Numbered from the stretch's first letter, positions 1-11,666 are shown. The stretch: 64,000 bases of DNA from Trichodelitschia bisporula (GCA_010356995.1 ML996704.1:294404-358403); one strand, 5' to 3'. Numbers and translations: made by a program. The notes: generated by a model from the letters alone, not told the origin.

Positions 1-596
1 GAATACAGCTCTTTAATTAATAGCCCACAGCTGGCAGATATCGCGCCAGAAACATACTAAAATTTCAAAGAGGTAGGGCTTGTGAGAGTCCCTTTTTAAA
101 TTTTGTACAGGGCTTTGTACTTGTACCGTGCTAAAACTGATGTCTAAAGAAGCGCCTTGATATAATGCACTATATATTAAGAACATCTTTGTTGTAAGGA
201 CCATTGGGCTGTCCATCTGACAGACCCTCCGGCATGCAACCAAGAGTGTGTCATAAGGATTTTGTCTAACGAGGGGTTTAACCTGACTAAACTACGTTCC
301 GTAAATAGCCCGTGAGACCGGCTGGTTGCTGCTACCTAAATAAACCGCGAAGGGGCCGCATTGGGTGCAAGACTGAAGGGCATTTAAAGAAGAAACTTAG
401 TATGTCCGATTTCCCCTAACGAGATGTATTGTTTGGGATTTTATTTAGCATCATGCTGGGATAGAACATGGAGCAAACAATCTTTGGAATAGCTTTGTAG
501 ACCGAAAGTTAAGGAGGGCTATTGATTGGCTGGAACTACCGGATGGCTGAGATGTAACAAGCAGCCGTTGGCTGGTTTGGGATGAGGGCTGGGGGA

Positions 597-807
597 TATC
601 CCTTGTACGGGCCAGGTACTGGCCCAGGTACATGTCCAGGTACATGTCCAGGTACTTGCCCAGGTACAAATCGCAGTCATTGGCCAGTTAAAGAGCTAGT
701 ATTTGTTACAAAGACTGAGAATTCCTTACCGGACTAACCCCTTGCTCTTTAGTTGGCTATTGACTGCGATCTGTACCTGGGCCAGTACCTGGCCCGTACA
801 AGGGATA
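597..807. repeat. Foldback MITE-like element, copy 1
   Basis: The 211-bp element is almost a perfect inverted repeat. It starts TATCCCTTGTACGGGCCAGG and ends with the reverse complement of the same sequence. Terminal TA dinucleotides look like the TA target duplication typical of Tc1/mariner-type elements. The left arm carries five CCAGGTAC blocks at 12-bp spacing (consensus CCAGGTACNNGY); the right arm carries only two. Further in, the arms pair again around AAAGAGC / GCTCTTT. The two arm ends are identical over about 35 bases, so this looks like the youngest of the three copies. There is no coding capacity, so it would need a transposase from elsewhere. Superfamily assignment is inferred only from the TA ends. 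Confidence 0.8.
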
Positions 808-1274
808 GGGCAGACAAATATCTTCGAAATACTTCGCCCGTGCAGGCGGGTATGATGATGCATTCATAGTCCGGAGCAGCCGTAGGGGCTATGACTCACA
901 CAGGCGGGTATCTTGATCTTGGGTTTGGGAGGTATGCCGGTGACCTGTCTTTCGTGTGTGACCCTTTGCCATGTTTAAAGAAGAGAATTCACACGTTAAC
1001 ATGTTGCCCAGGTCTTGCCGGCTAAGCCACTGATATTCTCAGTTCCATATACACAATGGTTGCGATGGCATGTACAGCATTTATGCAAAGTAACTCCACC
1101 TAGGGCTTTCTTTCTGCTCAAATCGATGTTAGGACCTCTAAAGGCTACTCAGCACATTACCATATATCACACCTAGCAATATCAATGAATGTAGATAAAT
1201 TTAAATTGCTATCGCTTGTACTTTGGGCATCCTCGCTAGCGTGCTTGCTACTGGCAGACCAATTATAGGGCAAG

Positions 1275-1286
1275 TTTTTTTTTTTT
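1275..1286 (+). repeat. T12 homopolymer
   Basis: A simple run of twelve T, followed by GCAG. No gene context supports a polypyrimidine tract function. Confidence 0.6.
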
Positions 1287-2534
1287 GCAGAATAGTTATG
1301 GTTAAACCTAGGAGCTTCCGGTAGTCAGCCAGTTTTGGTTTGAGCGTCTTAGGGATCAAAGCTCCAAAGTCCAGACCGTCTAGACTTTATATGTGGCTTG
1401 TGCGTATGATCCCTATCGAAATCGACCCGCGGGGCGGTTTCCTTACCAGGGTGGACGGGAGGGGGGGGAGGCACCGGTCTAGAGAAGCGGGCGCTTTTTC
1501 CCGCCTTGACCTTAAAACCGTAGGGAGCCACAGCGGCCAGGAAAGATAATAATAATATCCGGAAGGAAAGTTTGAGATTCAGCTGCGGCGCCTGAGTCAA
1601 TTTGAAAGGGGTGAATCAGTTGACGCCTGCTAGTCTTTAAAAAATAATCATGTCGGCAGTAGCCGAGTGCGGGACGCATATGCACCGCTTTGAGTAAGGA
1701 CTTAATTGAAAAGATCTTGGCAGTTGCTCCAGCATATTGCCTGTATCCTGATGCTGGTACACACGGTATGGACCTTACGGGCCTCTTTCAATAGTCTCAC
1801 GTAGTCGGCTCATGCTTTCATCTGAGAACACTTATGTCCTATCCATTAAACGACTGGTAGACCAGTCGGAGACCGCATTTTATTTACATAATGAAGCGGT
1901 TAAGATATATTGCGCTATTCGACTCCTTAATTAACATAACGACGGCGAGGCGCACGAGACCCCGCCAGAAATATAAAGGATAGGTAATACCCAGGCCGTT
2001 TTCAGTCGTCATTAAATTTTCTGCTCGAAGAAGCACTTGTCTTCGACGCTAGAATACAAAACCATCAAGGCTGAGCGCTATGAACCCAATCCATTAGCTA
2101 GCTATTAGCCGATTGGAACGAAATGGCATAGGAGTATGGTTTCTTAGAAGTTTAGATATCCTTTTTCTTTTAGCCCAATCAAGAACCCTTATATCCGTAC
2201 TTGTAAATGCTATTTCCCCGCCCCAGCTCACGTTCTTGACGCTTTCGGCTGAATCAAATACGATTCATCGGCCTGCGCTTCAAACCAGATATTCACCCGG
2301 TAAGGGCCGCCGCTAAACGCTCTTTTATCCGCGCTCAGTCCAGGAATTTAGCTCCAGTTTATTTACTTAGCACTGAGTGTAGAATTATGTAAATTCAACG
2401 CCCTCATCCTTTGAAGATACATTGATGACTGATTGATGCGTGTTTATCATGTACCCATGCCAAAGCTTAGATTACATGTCTATCATTACAATGATACTGC
2501 GTAGAAAAGTGTGATAAGCTCTAGCAGTTCTCCA

Positions 2535-2755
2535 TATTTCTTGTACGGCCCAGGTATTGGCCCAGGTACACGCCCAGGTACTCGTCCCTCACTTTCCCCT
2601 CTCATAGACCAGTTAAAGAGCTGAATTTAGTTCTGTAACGGTTTCTCTGTTTTTATAACAAATCTTAGCTCTTTAATTTGTCCATGATAGCGGAAAAGTG
2701 GGGGACGAGTACCTGGGCGTGTACCTGGGCCAGTACCCAGGCTGTATAAGGGATA
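2535..2755. repeat. Foldback MITE-like element, copy 2
   Basis: Second copy of the family, 221 bp, again bounded by TA. Both arms contain three CCAGGTAC-type blocks followed by CTCGTCCC, and the inner stem holds TTAAAGAGCT on the left and AGCTCTTTAA on the right. Its outer ends differ from copy 1 mainly by C-to-T or G-to-A changes (TATTTC instead of TATCCC on the left; TTATAC instead of TTGTAC when the right end is read inward). This fits ageing and possibly repeat-induced point mutation. Confidence 0.78.
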
Positions 2756-4620
2756 GTGCCTCAAAGACCATGCAAGCGTACTAAATTAGTTAGCCAGGAG
2801 ATGCAACAAAGTAATAAGTATTCCGAGGACGTGCACTGTCCAACTTATGGAGTATTATGAGCAAGGGGTTTTGGGAAAAGATCTTTGCTCAGACTCAGGA
2901 GAACTTTCAAGGATGGTAAGCAAGCGTATAGTAGTGGTTTTGAAACTAACAAAAGTTGCGCCCCCCTTCATTCAATTAATGACGGTCTGGCGCTATTCAA
3001 TCTACAGTATGTATCCGGATTAGCTCCACAAAGTTCTAAGCACCGTTTCCAAAAAGCGCCTCGCCTGCATCCCGTCGCGTGAAGGTCTCTTGACGTCTAC
3101 ACGGTATGGTCAGCTACTCTACGCGAGGAAAATGTATGCAGATGGGATCTAGGCTACTAAAATAGCCTCAGGGAAGGGCAATATTTCTGCGTGATTTTAT
3201 TTTATTGTTTCTCATTTGTATCAAATGAGTCCTTCGTTCTTTGGGATTATGAGGCTGTTCGTAGCTCGCGCTAAATTAAGCTCCTCCTATCCCACTAAAA
3301 CTTAAAGGTGACGAATTGCCGATCTTCAAGTGGCAGGAAGCTGATACTGCGGAGTTTGATTAATATTAATTTTGCATAGTTGGAGTAGCCTTAACCAGAC
3401 GTATCGTTGCGACCATTGCTGTCTTTTACTTAAATATACAGGTTGTGCTCATAACGAGTTCCAGTCGATTAGGTTGGGGGGTGGGTGCTCAGCACGCGAA
3501 TTGGGGCTTTATACTTCGATCTTCAGCGTCTGGGGTTTATGAGAATTATCTATGGCTCCCTTAGAGCTTTTGAGGAGCGCTCCGTCCCGCTAGTCTTGCC
3601 GCTTTACTGTATCGTAGAAAATTAAATCTTAACGCGGTACCCACCTTGGGCGCCAGCCTTGCATATGAGATTTTCCTCGGAAGTCCGCTATCTCATACCT
3701 GGTTGTACCTCCAGAGGACCCTTATCCGTAGTCTTGTTCAATTTATAATAAAAGGGTATGAGAGCCAATTCCAAATGCATAATCTTGTGTTTTAGAACCT
3801 GCTCCGTTAACGATCCGGCCATTCGTCCTGCATATGTTTTGGCCTTGGAACTGCTGTAACGGATATTGCCTGGAAAGTTGGAATAGTTTATTTACTTATG
3901 TTTCCTTTGCCTCGGCTCCGACCGACAATGCTTTTCCTTCCTGTATGCCTTCCTTGTGACTAAGATTGACCTTACCTGTATCTCTGACTTTCTCCTAATA
4001 TTCCGAATGCGGAGAGTATGTTAGGCAACGTTGTCAGTCTTTCTATATAAATAATTGGAGATTTTGAACTCCTAGAATTTTCTGGCGCGCAATAGTTATG
4101 GAGCCTGGGCGTCCTCTTTAAGCTGCGCGAACTTTTGTAATAGACACTTAATACGGCTCAAGTAGCTAAAACAACTACTCTTAGAGTAAGTGGTGCTGTT
4201 GTCTAGAACAGCTCACATATGAGTCCTTAGTGCTCGACGTATTTCTGCCCCGTGATCCAATCAGAACTCCTCTCCTCCAATCGATACTTGACTGGACGTA
4301 GTCGTACTATCAATCAAGAACCACGGCGCAGCCAAACTGCAGCTCCTTTGTAACCTACTCACAACCGCTAGGCAAGGCCTCTTTACTTCGTAAGTTTGAG
4401 GTACCGCTGCAAAATAACCACGGGAGCCGCCTTTCCCCCGTAGCAAAATTCAGTCGGCAGTATCCCACTGATCAGCAGTTTGTTAAAATTCATTACCGGT
4501 AAATATTAGATAACCCTGGTCTAAGTGCTTTGTCTATCAGGATTGGGTGCGCCCTGGAAAACCTGAGAAGTATATCTTGAGGTCACAACTTCAAGTCGCA
4601 AAGCACTCACGCCACGCAAG

Positions 4621-4818
4621 TATCCTTTGTATGGCCCTGGTACTGGCCCAGGGATATGCCCAGGTACTCGTCACTTTGGTCCTCGTCATCATAGACCAAC
4701 CCAAGAGCTGGAATTCAGTTCTGTAAAAAGAATCTTCTTCTGTAATAAATCTTAGCTCTTCAACTCGTCTATGATAGCGGATAACCAGGCGACGTGTACC
4801 TGCGCCGTATAAGGGATA
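4621..4818. repeat. Foldback MITE-like element, copy 3
   Basis: Third copy, 198 bp, bounded by TA on both sides. The left arm begins TATCCTTTGTATGG and keeps the CCAGGTACTCGTC block. The right arm is shorter and appears to have lost a tandem unit. The inner stem around AAGAGCT and the segment ATCATAGAC are shared with copy 2. This is the most degraded copy. Confidence 0.72.
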
Positions 4819-5687
4819 TTGAGATGGTACAAAGTGCCATAGAGCCTCCTTGACATTTTAATCAGCTTGACACTTCATTTGAGTTGACGCATATTCCAGA
4901 GAATTTTCTACCCAAGGATAAAGTTGTGGGACTTTTCTGACTTGTACTGGGGTGTCTTTTCTCAATCCCCGCGTCTGAGTAACTGATTTGGAGAAGGGTG
5001 TACATACGGGTTGGATAAAAAAAACCTTCGAGCGCGTTCATCCCATACTGCGGTGGTTCTCGCTGGGGTCCGTGTAAATGCCGGACCAATGAAAGAGCCG
5101 GGTGTTCTTACAGAAAGGCTGTGTGAAAAAAGACGATACTCTCTTATTGGTCCGCTAACATCGAGAACCCCAGCCATGGCGCCAGCAAGCACGCCCGCAT
5201 TACAAGGGATGGCTCTTCCTCTCCGCCATTCAGATGTCAGAACTTTGAGGCTGAACATACCCAATAATGCCTCCCTGGCGCCTGATCTTTGGAAACTTTG
5301 GAGTAGCAGTGAAACCTCCCATAGGGAGCATTGGACTAAAGAAGATTATTAAAGTTACCCCTCCTGCGCAGCTGGTGCAAGTGATACTTCATTTTCGCCC
5401 CTTTCAAGGATGTGTAATGCGCTCAAAGTCGATGGTTGACGTTCACCCCATAGGAGTGTAATTATTATCATCTTACCTCCCCCGCTAAATTTTAAGAAAA
5501 ATATAGTAGCCCATCATTTACGACACCGGCTGGTTTCTGGCTCGTGAAGCAAGTTTTGCCAGAGGCTTCTAGTTGGGCACCATCTTGCCAGATTGGATGA
5601 AACCGCTCCCGCACCTGGCCCCCAAAATTCTGGTTGGTCCGTGCTTTTATCCCTGCATGTCTGTGTTGCTGCAGAAATCTCCCTGCA

Positions 5688-5700
5688 CCCCCCCCCCCCC
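5688..5700 (+). repeat. C13 homopolymer
   Basis: A run of thirteen C in the gene-poor block. It has no visible function and is prone to length errors. Confidence 0.7.
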
Positions 5701-6539
5701 TGCTTCTGTGTAAACGGCGGACTCCCTCCAACCTTAGACAAGGTTGCAGTCGTGATAAGTTCTTGGGAGCAGATGCTTTCAGTTGATATGCATGTGGTTT
5801 ATGTCCCTTCAAAGATACCAAGAACCTAGCACTTCATTTAGGTCCATATGCACCCATAGAAATTTTGTTTGCAACGGCAAGCTTTGAATTCATTTGATCT
5901 GGTTATTGACCGGTATTTCCTTGAAGTTGTGCCTTCTAATTGGCATGGTTGGGGGTGCTCATGTAAGTGTATTTCTTACAATTTGGGAGTGTGCCCATAG
6001 TGGCTCACTGTATGTAGAATGTATATCATATTCTTGTGGTGTATGGTAGGTTCCGCAACAATGCGCTACAGCTTGACAGAGTGCCCACAGTTGCACAGCC
6101 ATATCCCGGAATGCTAACCTGGTGGAGAATCGGTACTCATAATTGAAGTGATAAACGCCAGTTTGGGAATCCCAATCTAATCAACATAAGCTCAGTTGTC
6201 CTTCCCATGTAAGCAGCTCCTTGAAATCTCTGCTGCGCTTCCACGTTCTTTTTAGCAACATCATGTTCCTCATCGCCTTTGAAAGCTTCTCCTGATCAGA
6301 CAAGAGTGTGGAACTGTTTGATTTCTGAGAAGGTTACAATCCCTTGCCCAGGTAAACTCGCTCTGCAAGATGTCGTCGCCTGAACAACCTCAATAGGCGG
6401 TCGTGGTTGCTCAAAACAATTATATCCCGGTACACGCCTTCAGCAGTCCGGCCTTATACATCTCCATGCACGTTCAGTCAAAATGCTGTATCCCTTGAAC
6501 CCGTTCATCCGCATGAGCTGTTCCGTTATGATTCAAGAC

Positions 6540-8593
6540 TCACGAGCTGCAGCTGCACTGCATGCCAGCCTTATATGCCGGGATATCTCCACAGAAGCGC
6601 TCCTCTGTCTCACGATCCCATCCCCACTCTTCGTTGAAGGGTGCAAGAGCCATTCTCATGACGCCGTCTAAAATGTCCCGTTCGCTCTTCTTCTCCACTC
6701 GCTCGATTATTTCATCCAGGATCCAACCCTTGGGGATAAACTATACATGTTAGCACTCTCGAGTACGGGAGATACAATGTTCTCGCCTACCTTCGGGTTG
6801 ACACTGTTCATGGCTTCGCGCCGGGCGTCTTCAGGACCAGTCCCCCAGTCCTCCACAACCCGACGGCTCCACTTCTCGAGCCACTGCGCCACCCGCGCGC
6901 GGGCGACGTCGTCGTCTCGCTCAAGTACGCCGTTCTTACCGAACAGTGTGCTGGCGGCCTGCCGCCGAGCTTCCTCGTCACCGGTGAGACGCTCCACATG
7001 AAGCGCCCCAAGCCTCCGGAAGGACTGGTTAAAGTCCAGTTGATGGGCCTCCATCAAGTCCAGGAACTCCGAGTACAATTCGTTAAAGTCGCTTTCCTTG
7101 AATTTTTTGAGGCCCAGTCGGGCTGTCATGGCTCGCCGGTATTCCTCCATGAAGACGGCCTTGTATTCTTCCCCAGCCGCGGCAATGAGGGTTTCTGCGC
7201 GCTCGACGAGCTCGTCGACCCACACCTTCTCAACACCTTGGGTGGCAAACACCTCCTCATCCACTCGGTCCCCCGCACCAATAAGCTCTCCAAACGCCTC
7301 ACCCAGACGAACTAGATTCCACCATATGATTGTGGGCTGGTTGCGGTAGCTGTAGCGGCCGAGGTGGTCATCGTGGTTGGGCGTATAGGAGGGGTCGAAT
7401 ACATCGATAAACGCAAACGGACCAAAGTCCATGCTTAAACCGAAGATTGATGTGTTGTCGGTGTTGAGGACGCCATTGGTGAAACCGTAGGCCTGCCACA
7501 AGGCCACGGTGCGGGCGTTACGGCGCACGATTTCGCGGTACAGACGCGCATACCGGTTCTCCGCATACTTCCCACTGCCCTGGGTCTCGAGCTTAGGCAC
7601 ACCGGTTTCCAGGTCCATAAACTGCTGGCTATCAACGCTATTGGAAGACATTGTAGGCACGCTGCGCATCGATTGTGTATGGGGAGCCGCTTCCAGGACG
7701 TCCTTGCCGGGCTTGACATCAGAAGAGAGCTTCGCTGGCAGCTGCTCCCAGCCACCAAAGACGTGCTCCGCAACATAGTCAGCCAGCTGGCGAAGCAACT
7801 TCCGATCGCCGCGGGTCCGGAGGAGGTCAAAGGTCCCGATTCGCAGCCACGACTCAGCAAACCGGCAAACTATAGCACCTGGTTCTATGCGTTCCCGCTG
7901 GACTTTGGAGTGAGGTGTCAGAACTAGCGATAAAGCGCGTGATGTCGGGATGCGGAGTGCATTCAATGCTTCCGATACTATGAACTCCCGGATACTGGAG
8001 CGGAGGACGGCCTTTCCGTCGGCAAACCGCGAATATGGTGTCTTTCCCGCACCCTTAAGCTGAACTTCATAGCGTTTGTTTGTCTGGGGGTTCGTAGTCT
8101 CAAATAGCGAGAGAGCGCGGCCATCGCCTAGCTGGCCGGCCCACTGTCCGAACTGGTAGCCACCGTAACACTGTGCCCAGGGGTATATCCCTTCTCCCGT
8201 CTTCTCGTCCCAGGCGATTATCTCGTTGCCAGCCATGGTTTGCAGGAACTCTTCTTTATCCGCCCCAGGCCGCAGCCCGAGATCGTGCATGGCCGCAGCG
8301 CTCACGGCGAGAAGCTCGGGAGACAGGACGTTCTCTGGTCGTACGTATGTGAACAGGGCGCCTTTGACGAGGCGAGGGCCGAGGTCCTCGCGCGGGGCAT
8401 TGTGCGAGTCTTGAGGGGTAGGATATGCGGGGTCGGGAGGGAGATTGGCGGTAAAGACATTCGATTTGGGGAGATCTCTGATGCTGAAGCCGGATTGCGC
8501 CATCTGGGACTGGCTGGTGCTCATATGGGCGGCGATTTGTTGAAGTCGCATTGAATGCCTGGTCGATAGCCGGCGAAGGAATGGGGTAAGCAT
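6540..8593 (-). CDS. SelO/YdiU-family protein adenylyltransferase (Fmp40-like)
   Basis: SelO proteins are kinase-fold enzymes that transfer AMP from ATP to Ser/Thr/Tyr of target proteins. The yeast member Fmp40 is mitochondrial. Exons are 6791-8593 and 6540-6740, split by a 50-bp phase-0 intron with branch GCTAAC, giving 667 aa. Visible motifs are YGGYQFGQW (about 143-151), the nucleotide-binding KGAGKTPYSRF (180-190), GVLNTDN (374-380) and DFGPF (389-393). The spliced last exon ends in CSCSS, so a Cys occupies the antepenultimate place held by selenocysteine in animal SELENOO. I chose the ATG at 8593 because the next residues (MLTPFLRRLSTRHSM) look like a mitochondrial presequence; the frame stays open upstream to 8707. 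The gene is divergent from the WD40 gene with 318 bp between starts. Confidence 0.9.
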
Positions 8594-8911
8594 GCAGCTG
8601 AGGAAGGGAAGGGAGAGGGGAACGAAGAAAGAGGGTGAGATAAATGGCGAGCTGTTAAAGAGGCAAAGGAAGTTACCCGTGGCAAAGGTATCGGGGGCTG
8701 ATGTCATCAGGGCGGGCTGTTATCGATAAGCTTCTGACGAAAGCCCTATGGACAATCTTGGTAAGCGGGCGTGTAGGCTTCGAAGATCATCACTGAGCCT
8801 ACTGGCCCAATACACCCTTGCATCTACACAGTTACCGTACTGCCTCGCGCCTTGCCATTACCGTCACGTAATCCACACAACGCTATTCACCGCACAACCT
8901 CACGAGAAATC
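8594..8911. promoter_or_regulatory. Divergent promoter SelO / WD40 gene
   Basis: This 318-bp gap must hold both 5' leaders. Upstream of the SelO start the reading frame stays open and is pyrimidine-rich on the coding strand. No TATA box or known operator was recognised. Confidence 0.4.
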
Positions 8912-10373
8912 ATGGAGAGGAGGCAAATCCCCGGCTTCTACTATGGTATGTCTTCAGAAACAAGAAATCCGCGAGTTTCGCTAACAGTCACAGACGAATC
9001 TCGGAACAAATACTTCAAGATCACCGCCGACCATCTCGCAACGAGCTCGGATGTATACACTCGTAGCTTTGTCGAAAAGACTGCAGAAGACAAGGCGAGT
9101 CGTTGCCATACCCCGCCCGATTTCCTGAAGCTAATGCGTCCAGAAACGTTCAGAACATGAAGCCCGGCGGAAGCGTGCGAGGTTGCAGCTCGTCACCCGA
9201 AGCAAGGTCCTGAAGAACCCCTTCGCTGCTGAGGCAGGCCTTCTGCGCGAAATCCACGTCTCCGCTCGCATTGACTGCGTCCACACCTGGGGAAAGGCAT
9301 GCGCCCGTGGCTTTCGGAAGGAGTATGATTTTGTGTATCCTAGGCGAAGTCCCTCCAGACGGGCTCCTCAGGTCGACTGCATAGAGTATGATACTGCCAC
9401 AGACAACTTGATTATGGCATTCACCGACCGGAGGAGACACTGGTTGACAGATTACTACATTCAATCAGGACCTAAAGTCAACCGTGTTCGTCCGTCGCCT
9501 GATGACGGTCGTACGGACTCTTTATTCCCCTCACAGTTATCGTCTCTGACGCTGACGCGTGACCGGATGCTGGTCGCCACAACAATAGGAGACGCAATGC
9601 CGCCCAGTATCTACCTGTGCCGACTGAAAGAGCAGAACACCACCGACGCCACTCAGCGTCTAACAGACCACGATGTGTGGGAGCAGCTCCAGTCGCCAAT
9701 GTTAGGCACAACGGTCTGGACATCACGAGCAAATCCTGAACGTGCTGAATTTGCCATTGGGTCGTCTCGCGGCTTCGGCATCGGAACAGTAGAGACCTCC
9801 GGGTTACATTTCGTCCAAACCCAGTCTGATGCTCAGTCCTTGGACTGGTTGAATGCCCACGTACTGGCTGTCGGCCATCGCAACGGTGCCGTTAAACTTT
9901 ATGATACCCGCAGTAAGGGGAAAGTGAGCCGCTTGCGCCTTCCAGGACCAGTGACGAGCCTGCGCGGAACCGGCAACGAGACGAAGCTGGTGGCTTGCTG
10001 GAACCAGGGCTCGATGGACATGTACGACCTGCGCACCGCATCGCTTCCCGTGAAAAGGAAGCCACCCACGGAGCCGGTCTTGGAATTCGACAGTGAAGAT
10101 CCGGTCAGCGGAAGAGATCAGATCGACATCAAGGCGGAGCTAGGGCTGGTTGTGGCTGCGAAGACCGACGGCATTGACATCTACTCGCTTCGCAACGGTG
10201 AAAGGCTCCGCAGGCTAGTCGTTCCCACGCAGTCTTCGCCCGAGGACGATCCAGCAACCATCAATCCGGCAACAGTCAATTCAGCAATCGGCGTGAAACT
10301 AATAGAGGATAAACGAGGATGTGTGCGGCTATTGGCGAGCAGAGACAATGCTATCGCCGACTTCCGCTGGTAG
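8912..10373 (+). CDS. WD40 protein, DCAF4-like
   Basis: Probable substrate-receptor type WD40 protein related to DCAF4 (DDB1-CUL4 associated factor 4). Exons are 8912-8945, 8994-9094 and 9144-10373, giving 454 aa. The N terminus reads PGFYYDESRNKYFKI after splicing, the arrangement typical of DCAF4. A basic stretch ARRKRAR follows, then degenerate WD repeats such as GHRNGAVKLYDTRSKG and SMDMYDLR, whose D-x-R ends are the kind used for DDB1 binding. Intron 1 (48 bp) has donor GTATGT. Intron 2 (49 bp) starts with GC (AAG|GCGAGT) and ends CAG; no GT donor there keeps the frame. The CUL4 link is inferred from the family, not seen directly. Confidence 0.75.
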
Positions 10374-10872
10374 GACATGTTCCCTTGGGCACACTTTCCG
10401 GTGAACACATTGGGAGGAATTATGCATGTATGACTAGATGGATGTATTGGCGAAGAATGGAAAGAGTCATCGCAATGCTACCACCAAGGTCTTTGTCATA
10501 TGGATGTGGCTACAATGTACGGAGTAGAAGTAAGCAATCTGGTGGGAGTCCGGCGATACTAGTCCGGCATGTCCAGTAGCAGTCAAGCGCAATGCAAGAT
10601 AGACGAATAATGACTCAATGCACAGCCCTTGCCCAGGTGTGGCGGAGGCGGGGTCGTAATGCGCCGCAGCGGGGCTGCCAAGGCTCAAGTGTCCCCGCTG
10701 CGCCTTTCTGCCCTTCGAAAGAATATCAAGAGGAACTTCCAGCGCCGTCAAACTCTCATCACAGCACTTTCATCCCCGCACCCGTAGCATCAGCTACCCT
10801 CCCCCTCCCAAAGCTCTAAACCTTCAACTCAAACTCAAACTCCAACAACCTCCTCCAAAACATCTCCTCAAC
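10374..10872. promoter_or_regulatory. Intergenic, eIF6 promoter side
   Basis: A 499-bp gap with no gene. The last 80 bases before the eIF6 start are rich in C/T and in ACTC repeats (TCAAACTCAAACTCC), a leader composition common in highly expressed fungal genes. Confidence 0.4.
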
Positions 10873-11666
10873 ATGGCGGTACGCGCTCAGTTTGAAAATT
10901 CCAACGAGTTAGCCATCCTGCTCCCTCCGCCACCTGAAATGCGAAAGCTAACCAGCGCAGAGTCGGTGTCTTCGCAACTCTCACCAACTCATACGCACTT
11001 GTGGCTGTGGGCGCGTCGGAGAACTTCTACAGCGTCTTCGAGTCCGAGCTTCAGGACGTCATTCCAATCTGCCACGCCACCATCGCAGGCACGCGCATAG
11101 TCGGCCGCCTCACCGCCGGCAACCGCAAAGGGCTTCTTGTGCCCACGTCAACCACGGACCAGGAGCTGCAGCATCTGAGAAACAGCTTACCTGACGCTGT
11201 TCGCATCCAGAGAATAGAGGAGCGGCTGTCGGCCCTGGGGAACGTAATCTGCGCAAACGACCACGTCGCCCTTGTGCACCCAGACCTGGAGCGCGAGACA
11301 GAGGAGATAATAGCCGATGTCATGGGTGTCGAGGTGTTCCGTCAGACCGTCGCGGATAACGTCCTCGTCGGCTCTTACATGTCACTGTCCAACGCCGGCG
11401 GCATCGTGCACCCAAAGACCAGCATCCAAGACCAAGATGAGCTGAGTTCGCTGTTGCAGGTGCCGCTTGTCGCAGGTTCTGTCAATCGGGGAAGTCCTGT
11501 CGTGGGCGCGGGGATGGTGGTCAACGACTGGATGGCTGTTACGGGCCTGGATACAACCGCAACCGAGCTCAGCGTGGTTGAGAGCGTGTTCAGACTAGGC
11601 GAGAACCAAGGCCCAGGTGCCATCAATACGACGAACAAGGATGCCATGGTAGAGAGCTTCTATTAA
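10873..11666 (+). CDS. TIF6: Translation initiation factor 6
   Basis: eIF6 binds the 60S ribosomal subunit, prevents premature joining with 40S and is needed for 60S biogenesis in the nucleolus. Exons are 10873-10907 and 10961-11666; the 53-bp intron has a GTTAGC donor, branch GCTAAC and GCGCAG acceptor, giving 246 aa, the normal family length. The product starts [19 protein letters not shown] and keeps the pentein-fold hallmarks [23 protein letters not shown] and [13 protein letters not shown]. It ends close to the convergent ess2 gene (193 bp apart). Confidence 0.96.

Larger units (their letters stand above)
1..6539. other. Gene-poor AT-richer block
   Basis: I see no convincing gene in this stretch. 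No reading frame exceeds about 115 codons, none shows a recognisable domain, and none can be joined across plausible introns. The base composition is more AT-rich than the gene-rich DNA to the right. The only structured parts are three hairpin MITE-like repeats (597-807, 2535-2755, 4621-4818), a 12-base T run at 1275-1286 and a 13-base C run at 5688-5700. The last few hundred bases are probably the 3' flank of the SelO gene. The block could be old repeat-derived DNA or a long intergenic region. Confidence 0.6.

Noticed and set aside
1-60. Fourth MITE copy at the window start (AGCTCTTTAATTAATAG resembles the inner stem)
   Set aside because: Only about 14 bases match and neither a TA-bounded end nor CCAGGTAC units follow.
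5011-5352. 113-codon plus-strand frame in the gene-poor block
   Set aside because: No motif, an overlapping minus-strand frame of similar length, and an inverted GGACCAAT / ATTGGTCC pair that looks like chance.
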